Shown piece after piece: positions 59,208 to 64,000 of a DNA stretch of 64,000 nucleotides. Source of the DNA: Hymenoscyphus infarciens (taxonomy: Eukaryota > Ascomycota > Leotiomycetes > Helotiales > Helotiaceae); the NCBI GenBank assembly GCA_001414345.1, contig LLCB01000057.1, forward strand, positions 1-64,000. The letters run 5' to 3'. The notes under the pieces were generated by a model. That model was not told where the DNA came from. It searched no databases and worked only from the letters and a program-made list of their open reading frames with translations. The translations under genes and the position numbers were made by a program. Each line of letters starts with the position of its first letter. Position 1 is the stretch's first letter.

Positions 59208-59279
59208 GCTCGGCTGGCGCAATGGTAGCGCGCAAGACTTCTAATCTTGAGGCTGTGGGTTCGAGTCCCACGTCGAGTG
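59208..59279 (+). tRNA. tRNA-Arg (anticodon UCU)
   Basis: The cloverleaf folds fully: acceptor GCTCGGC with GTCGAGT, discriminator G; D arm GCGC...GCGC; anticodon stem CAAGA/TCTTG with loop CTTCTAA, so anticodon TCT; T arm GTGGG TTCGAGT CCCAC. It is 72 nt without an intron. Internal A and B boxes (TGGCGCAATGG and GGTTCGAGTCC) are intact. A T-rich terminator (CTTTTTG) lies about 35 bp downstream. Confidence 0.95.
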
Positions 59280-60380
59280 TTGACGGCCGTATATAGAATT
59301 TGCCCTTCCCAGTTTCTTTTTGATCTTCTTTTGGTCCCAAAAGGTTGAGTTTTGGTTGAGATATGAGATTTTTTGGCTATTTTTATTAGCAGTCCCACTC
59401 CCATGACCACGCAGAAAAGAATTCACTCCATCTCAATTTTTGGACATATCAAGGCACAATATATACATAGGGAGCAAGTCTCTTAAATTGCCCTGACTCT
59501 CCTGTCCACATTTTCATTTTCCTACCTTCATGACATTCTTCAAAGAGGAACCGAAACTCGGGTGTAACCACTACCGACTGACCGGTCCGACGAACAAGTT
59601 CCGTTGCCTGAAGCCGACAATCGATCGAGTCTCCCTACGCATCGGAGGGATGTTTTGTTTTTGAGATCGTGGCTGACGAGTATCAGAAAAGATGCGATCC
59701 GTGCCTAGGATACGAAGGGAGGGTGAGATGGTTCACCAGCATGTCCCACTTATTGCTTTTCCCCTCCGAAGGAACACATTCGAAAACCCCTAAACAAGAA
59801 TGATCAGCATTCAGAAGTCTATGTGGGAATTTTCCGCTGCATGTTACTTGCCAGCCAAGGTTCCAATAAGCACTTACGTTGTTTCAATCAGATCCCACGA
59901 GGTTATGATTGGTTTTGTTTTTGCTGAAGAAATATCTTCGTAATTTGAACTGGGCGGGTCCCCAGTTTCTGCACCACCTGGAGAATTACTGCTATCGTGA
60001 TGGCTCCGAGGGGGTTGAGCGAGGAGGTGTTCTGGATACTTCTTCCGAGACTTCGCATACCCCGAACCAAACTCCTGGAATGAAAGGGTTTTTTTGTTCC
60101 ATATATTATCCCTTCCTTCTCTGCTCTCTCTTGTTGAAAGTCTAGACATTCGTCGGAGACTCCAATTTTGCTTTGAACTTTACTCTTCCTAGTCAGCATC
60201 CCCAATTCTCATTCGGTGCCTACGCCAACTAATACTCATCAAGCACTGTTTTACCTCTATTAAGTGCCCATCGATTTACACCCCAACATATAGGGAAATT
60301 TACTCCTTGTACGTCCATACTGCAACCCCCTTAAGAACTGAAATTCTAAGAAAAGTCTCCAAGTACGGCACTCTTTCATC
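59280..60380. other. intergenic
   Basis: About 1.1 kb. A minus-strand ORF of 91 codons (59874-60149; Ser/Pro-rich, ending KPIITSWDLIETT) might be coding, but it has no recognisable domain and I do not call it. Confidence 0.5.
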
Positions 60381-61133
60381 ATGTCATCCCTCATGAACGT
60401 TATTGGACCACTGAAATCCTTAGAGGAGCGCATCGAGCAACAACAATTCTTCGAGGAACGCACCGAAACATGTCTTTACCCAAAAGATGACCAGCAAAAT
60501 TTCGTAACACAGAAACAAGATGTCTCGCAAAAACTTGAGTCTTGTCTATCTAGTCTCAACATCGAAGAATTCCACAAAAGATGCATGGGCTGGATCCAAA
60601 CGGAAGCTGGCTCCCCCGATTTGGAAAGATTGTGCGTTGGGGTGGTCTCCACCCTGAGAATCTCCATTCAACACACTCGCTACATGCAGAGTTGGGCTTC
60701 TGCACCGTATTCCAGTCCCAAAGACCAAGAGGTTGGCACACACCTTGCACTCCGGGCTCTGAGATCGATTATCACCGCCTTGGAGCAATTCCAAGTTGTC
60801 TCTGGAAATGAGGAACTTGCCGAGGAACTGAATCATAAAATGGTTCTCCGTTACCTCAAGAAGGTGATGAGTTTGACCGTCGTGATAGGACAACTGTTTG
60901 GGTTCGATTCCTGGTACGGGATTCTCGAGGAGTGCATGGGGCAAAATTTAGATACCTTTATCTTCGACTCCGAGAAGGATTATCGAAAGCGAGCGGACAC
61001 TTCTCTGAGGAGTGTAATCGGTGACCATCGAGCAGTTCCTCGTTCTTTCCTTCCGGTGGAACCGCAGCCGCCGATTGTGTATCGAAATTGTCACCATTAT
61101 GGTCCTTTTGTTTTGAGAAATGTTCCTGGTTGA
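60381..61133 (+). CDS. helical orphan protein, function unknown
   Basis: One open exon of 250 residues with steady coding character. It is mostly helical: EERIEQQQFFEERTE, QKLESCLSSLNIEEFHKR, LERLCVGVVSTLRISIQH, ALRALRSIITALEQFQVV and LKKVMSLTVVIGQLFGF. No signal peptide. A hydrophobic stretch at about 155-172 is too polar for a clear membrane helix. The C-terminal part is basic, ending HYGPFVLRNVPG. No family recognised. A short intron near the 3' end cannot be excluded, since GTCAGT follows soon after the stop. Confidence 0.6.
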   Translation: MSSLMNVIGPLKSLEERIEQQQFFEERTETCLYPKDDQQNFVTQKQDVSQKLESCLSSLNIEEFHKRCMGWIQTEAGSPDLERLCVGVVSTLRISIQHTRYMQSWASAPYSSPKDQEVGTHLALRALRSIITALEQFQVVSGNEELAEELNHKMVLRYLKKVMSLTVVIGQLFGFDSWYGILEECMGQNLDTFIFDSEKDYRKRADTSLRSVIGDHRAVPRSFLPVEPQPPIVYRNCHHYGPFVLRNVPG

Positions 61134-61632
61134 GAGGTCAGTACTGTAAGGGTGGGCCTCCTCCCCCCTTGACGTTATGTACCTATATGTTCTGTTTGAG
61201 TAAAAGCTGACGAGCCTCTTATTGTAGACCACATTTTCAATCGCCCAACCAACTTTCTCGGGGATGTTACACGCATTGGAAGAAGCCACAATATATGAAG
61301 TTACACTGAAGGAGGTCGATAAGTCGAGCCAACCCGAGCCGAGTCGAGTGAAGTGGGCATGCCGTCTCTTAGAGATATCATGGAGAAGGATGAAGGAGGC
61401 ATAGCATTGACGCATGGCATTGTGATAGGGTAGTGCTGTTCAATTCGCAGACAGTACCCAGAATAAATCGCTACTCCTGTACAATAATTGATACCCGAAC
61501 GAGCAGATTCTGACTTGAAATGCTATTGTGTATCTCTCAATATTCTCTGCTGAGCCTGCTCAATTTTCTGGCTCACTAGCACTTTCTTGATGCGCCTATT
61601 CATTTATCAAAATTGTTGTGAGGAAATTCATT

Positions 61633-61697
61633 GCTATTCCTGGGTTACCTAAAAGTAAGACTTAGCTGGTGCTTTTTATAGGTAACCTACCAATAGC
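61633..61697. repeat. palindromic GCTATT...AATAGC repeats, cluster 3
   Basis: Two units, GCTATTCCTGGGTTACC... at 61633 and GCTTTTTATAGGTAACC...AATAGC at 61671-61697. They are the same family as those at 49.7 and 53.7 kb. Confidence 0.65.
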
Positions 61698-62400
61698 TCA
61701 CCACACGTGGTAAATAAGAACGCCACCCATACTTTACTCTGCATGTATCCCCTGGCCCATTGCTTTAGATAATCTAGAACCTCTAAACTCATCCTTCGAG
61801 AACACCTAGGAGCATTGAAACCCGAATCATTCTTACAAACGTTCTAGGAGAAGGATGTTAATTGCTCTCTCCTTTTTACGCCTTGTTTACAGAAGCAGTT
61901 CTCCCTGGAGAATGGACCAAAACTATCATATCTATCTAAAGAATTCTCAATGGAAACATAAATTCATGATAAGGAACTCATCATTATCATTCTCTTTTTA
62001 CGTCCCTATGTTGGTACTCTTAAGTATCTCAAGAGGATGCTTCCCTTTGAGAAAACCCTCCAAGGCCGCAGGAAAATTGGAACTCATTATTCATATACTT
62101 CAATTCTTCCACCCTTTTCGCTTCACAAAATATCCGGCGTTATAAAGGCTGTTTGCTCCATAATTCGGGTTCTTGTTTGGCTTCTAATACGTTCCAGATT
62201 TTGATATTACAGTGAAGTGAGACAAGGAGATTGAAGTTAAGAGTAGAGAGACCTATTATCTTGACTCTCATTGTTCAGATAAGTTTCGGAAAATGACTTT
62301 CATTGCTCCGTACGAGAAAGCTAGGATAATTATGAATACTAGGAAGGTCCAACCCTAGGCAATCAATTAGTTTGTCTCCTGAACATCTGATAATGACAAC

Positions 62401-62454
62401 AACCTCGTTTAGATAGCAACCCCGTTTAGATAGCAACCCCGTTAAGATAGCGGC
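62401..62454. repeat. 17 bp tandem repeat, three copies
   Basis: CCCGTTTAGATAGCAAC-like unit in three head-to-tail copies; the last has two changes. Confidence 0.85.
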
Positions 62455-62923
62455 CTTTGAAAGTTGAAACCGTTTGCTGAACTCTTTTGAATCCCCTCCG
62501 AAGTTAAGGTTAAAGTAAAAATAACCTTAAGCATAAGCAAGGTTATGATCTTTGCCGGGATAACCCAAGCGCGAAGACAAACTTCCGCCTGTCACTCATA
62601 GAGTTTCGAGGTGTTTCCAAACAATCACAAGTATATTTTAAGGTTGGAATGTCGTCAGCTGATGAAACGGTTCCGAGTGTTTGGATGTATCGGAGTTGGG
62701 ACTGATGTGATGTCATGTTACAAAGGAGGAAAGAAAACATTCTCCCTTATACCTACCTGACCTCCCTTAGGGTGAAAAAGGGGAACCTGCTTCCTAGAAG
62801 TTGAAAATCTAGATATGCATAACTTCTAATAATCATAATCCCATATAGGCCGCGTTGACCAATTATGTACAACCCGACGCCATGGTCCTGTAAAGTGCAC
62901 AATGCTGTACTTGTATACTGGTT

Positions 62924-63858
62924 TTAGATTGCTCCCAATTCCTTCAACTTGGCAATCATTCCATCGACATCAGCCACCTTTCCACCGCCTTGCCTTGGTG
63001 GTGGTTCTGAACATCGAATTAGCATGGCATCCTAGACCTCCATCTGCAAAAATATACAACTTACCAATAACCTTCAAAGTCTTCAGCCTCCTTGCAACAT
63101 CAACTCCCAAATCCGCCGCACTAATCTTCTCAATCTTCTTCTTCTTTGCCTTCATGATATTTGGCAAACTGGCATAACGCGGCTCATTCAACCTCAAATC
63201 CGCCGTGATAACCATCGGCAACCTACTCTTCACAGTCTCAGTCCCACCATCAACTTCCTTCTCAACCACAACTCCCTTCCCATCTCCCTCGAATCCCACC
63301 TTACTAGCCTGCGTAGCTTGCGGCCACCCCAGTAAGCCAGCGAGCATCTGCCCAGTCTGCCCCGCATCATCATCGATACTCTGTTTTCCCAGTACCACCA
63401 AATCAATCTTCTCCTTCTCAACCACAGCCCTCAGTAATTTCGCCACACCTAGAGGTTCAATCTCCTCCCCATCCTTAGTTTCAACATGTATAGAACGATC
63501 GGCGCCCATAGCCATGGCTGTTCGTAGTATATCGGCGGATTTGGGGGGACCGGCTGTGAAGGCTATGATTTCGCTGACGCCGTGGGGGTAGGTTTTCTTC
63601 TCGCGGATTCGAACGGATTCTTCGATTGAGAGCTCGTCGAAGGGGTTCATGCTGTGTTTTACCCCTGCTGTCTCGACGGCTGTTTGGGCTTTGTTGACGC
63701 GGGGTTTGACCTGTTGATATGGTGGTGAGCATTTGCCTTCTGGCGAGTGAAGAGAGGGAGGGGCAGCTGTTTGGGGGGTTGATGCGGAGGGAAATTGGGG
63801 GACTAACTGCATAGTCAATTACCCGCTTTACGGGGACGAGTATTCGAAGGCCTGACAT
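62924..63858 (-). CDS. ETFB: electron transfer flavoprotein beta subunit
   Basis: Exons 63858-63808, 63710-63065 and 63006-62924 encode 259 residues; introns are 97 and 58 bp. The start [17 protein letters not shown] joins [13 protein letters not shown]. Then come [57 protein letters not shown] with [11 protein letters not shown] (AMP-binding region), and [20 protein letters not shown] with KAKKKKIEK. This last block is the ETF-beta signature and recognition loop for acyl-CoA dehydrogenases. The C-terminus ends [17 protein letters not shown]. With ETF alpha (not in this window) it carries electrons from mitochondrial dehydrogenases to ETF-ubiquinone oxidoreductase. The beta subunit typically lacks a cleaved presequence, as here. 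Confidence 0.96.
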
Positions 63859-64000
63859 GGTTGCTGTGTATGTTTGGGGAGGTGATTGAGAGTCGTTCTG
63901 TAGAATAGCTCCAAGCTTGTTCGGCTCCCCACGATTTTATTTACTGCCGAGGTTAGCGATATCCACGTGATTGGCCTAAAAGGGGAACTATATATAGAAC

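Larger units (their letters stand above)
61134..62923. other. intergenic, with repeats
   Basis: About 1.8 kb. It includes two palindromic repeat units (61633-61697) and a 17 bp repeat in three copies (62401-62454). ORFs in it look non-coding. Confidence 0.55.

Noticed and set aside
59874..60149. 91-codon Ser/Pro-rich minus-strand ORF
   Set aside because: Some coding character, but no start context, domain or neighbour evidence.

Overview
The window looks like nuclear DNA of a filamentous ascomycete (Pezizomycotina; a Leotiomycetes-like fungus is my guess, not proven). The genes are broken by many 44-65 bp introns with GTRAGT-like donors and CTAAC-like branch points. The window also holds HET-domain genes, AT-rich blocks that look mutated by RIP (repeat-induced point mutation), a QDE-1-type RNA-dependent RNA polymerase, CENP-T, molybdopterin synthase and a Rac GTPase. 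I worked out exon structures by hand. Each intact model keeps a single reading frame across every splice junction given in its entry.

Layout. 1-3000 is an AT-only, palindrome-rich satellite with a roughly 495 bp higher-order repeat. 3.0-4.0 kb holds a possible relic of a small secreted CFEM-like protein. 4.0-10.8 kb is a compact housekeeping block: CMS1-like ribosome biogenesis factor (-), CENP-T (+), SURF1/SHY1 (-) and a UBX-domain protein (+). 11.12-11.81 kb is a 688 bp AT-rich element bounded by inverted repeats. Rac GTPase (-) lies at 13.1-14.0 kb. 16-28.5 kb is a decaying accessory island: an F-box-like pseudogene, a heavily broken HET pseudogene, a second HET gene broken by a frameshift and by a 687 bp hAT-type MITE with a perfect 8 bp target duplication, and a C2H2 zinc-finger gene apparently split by a 4.5 kb RIP-degraded hAT element.

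30-64 kb returns to normal gene density: RdRP (+), DUG3-like glutamine amidotransferase (-), a small single-pass membrane protein (-), pantothenate kinase (+), an RBM5/RBM10-like splicing factor with RRM, RanBP2 zinc finger, RRM, C2H2 and G-patch (-), molybdopterin synthase large subunit (+), a mitochondrial SDR (+), a secreted Ser/Thr-rich protein with duplicated exons (-), a 2OG-Fe(II) prolyl-hydroxylase-like enzyme (+), a 776-residue orphan (-), AIM11 (-), tRNA-Arg(UCU) (+), a 250-residue orphan (+) and the ETF beta subunit (-).

The genes do not form one pathway. Several are nuclear-encoded mitochondrial proteins (SURF1, AIM11, ETF beta, the SDR), and many sit in head-to-head pairs with 190-290 bp shared promoters. 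The most unusual material is non-coding: three TIR-bounded elements (two caught inside genes), the palindromic satellite, and a family of about 27 bp palindromic GCTATT...AATAGC repeats clustered in three intergenic regions between 49 and 62 kb.
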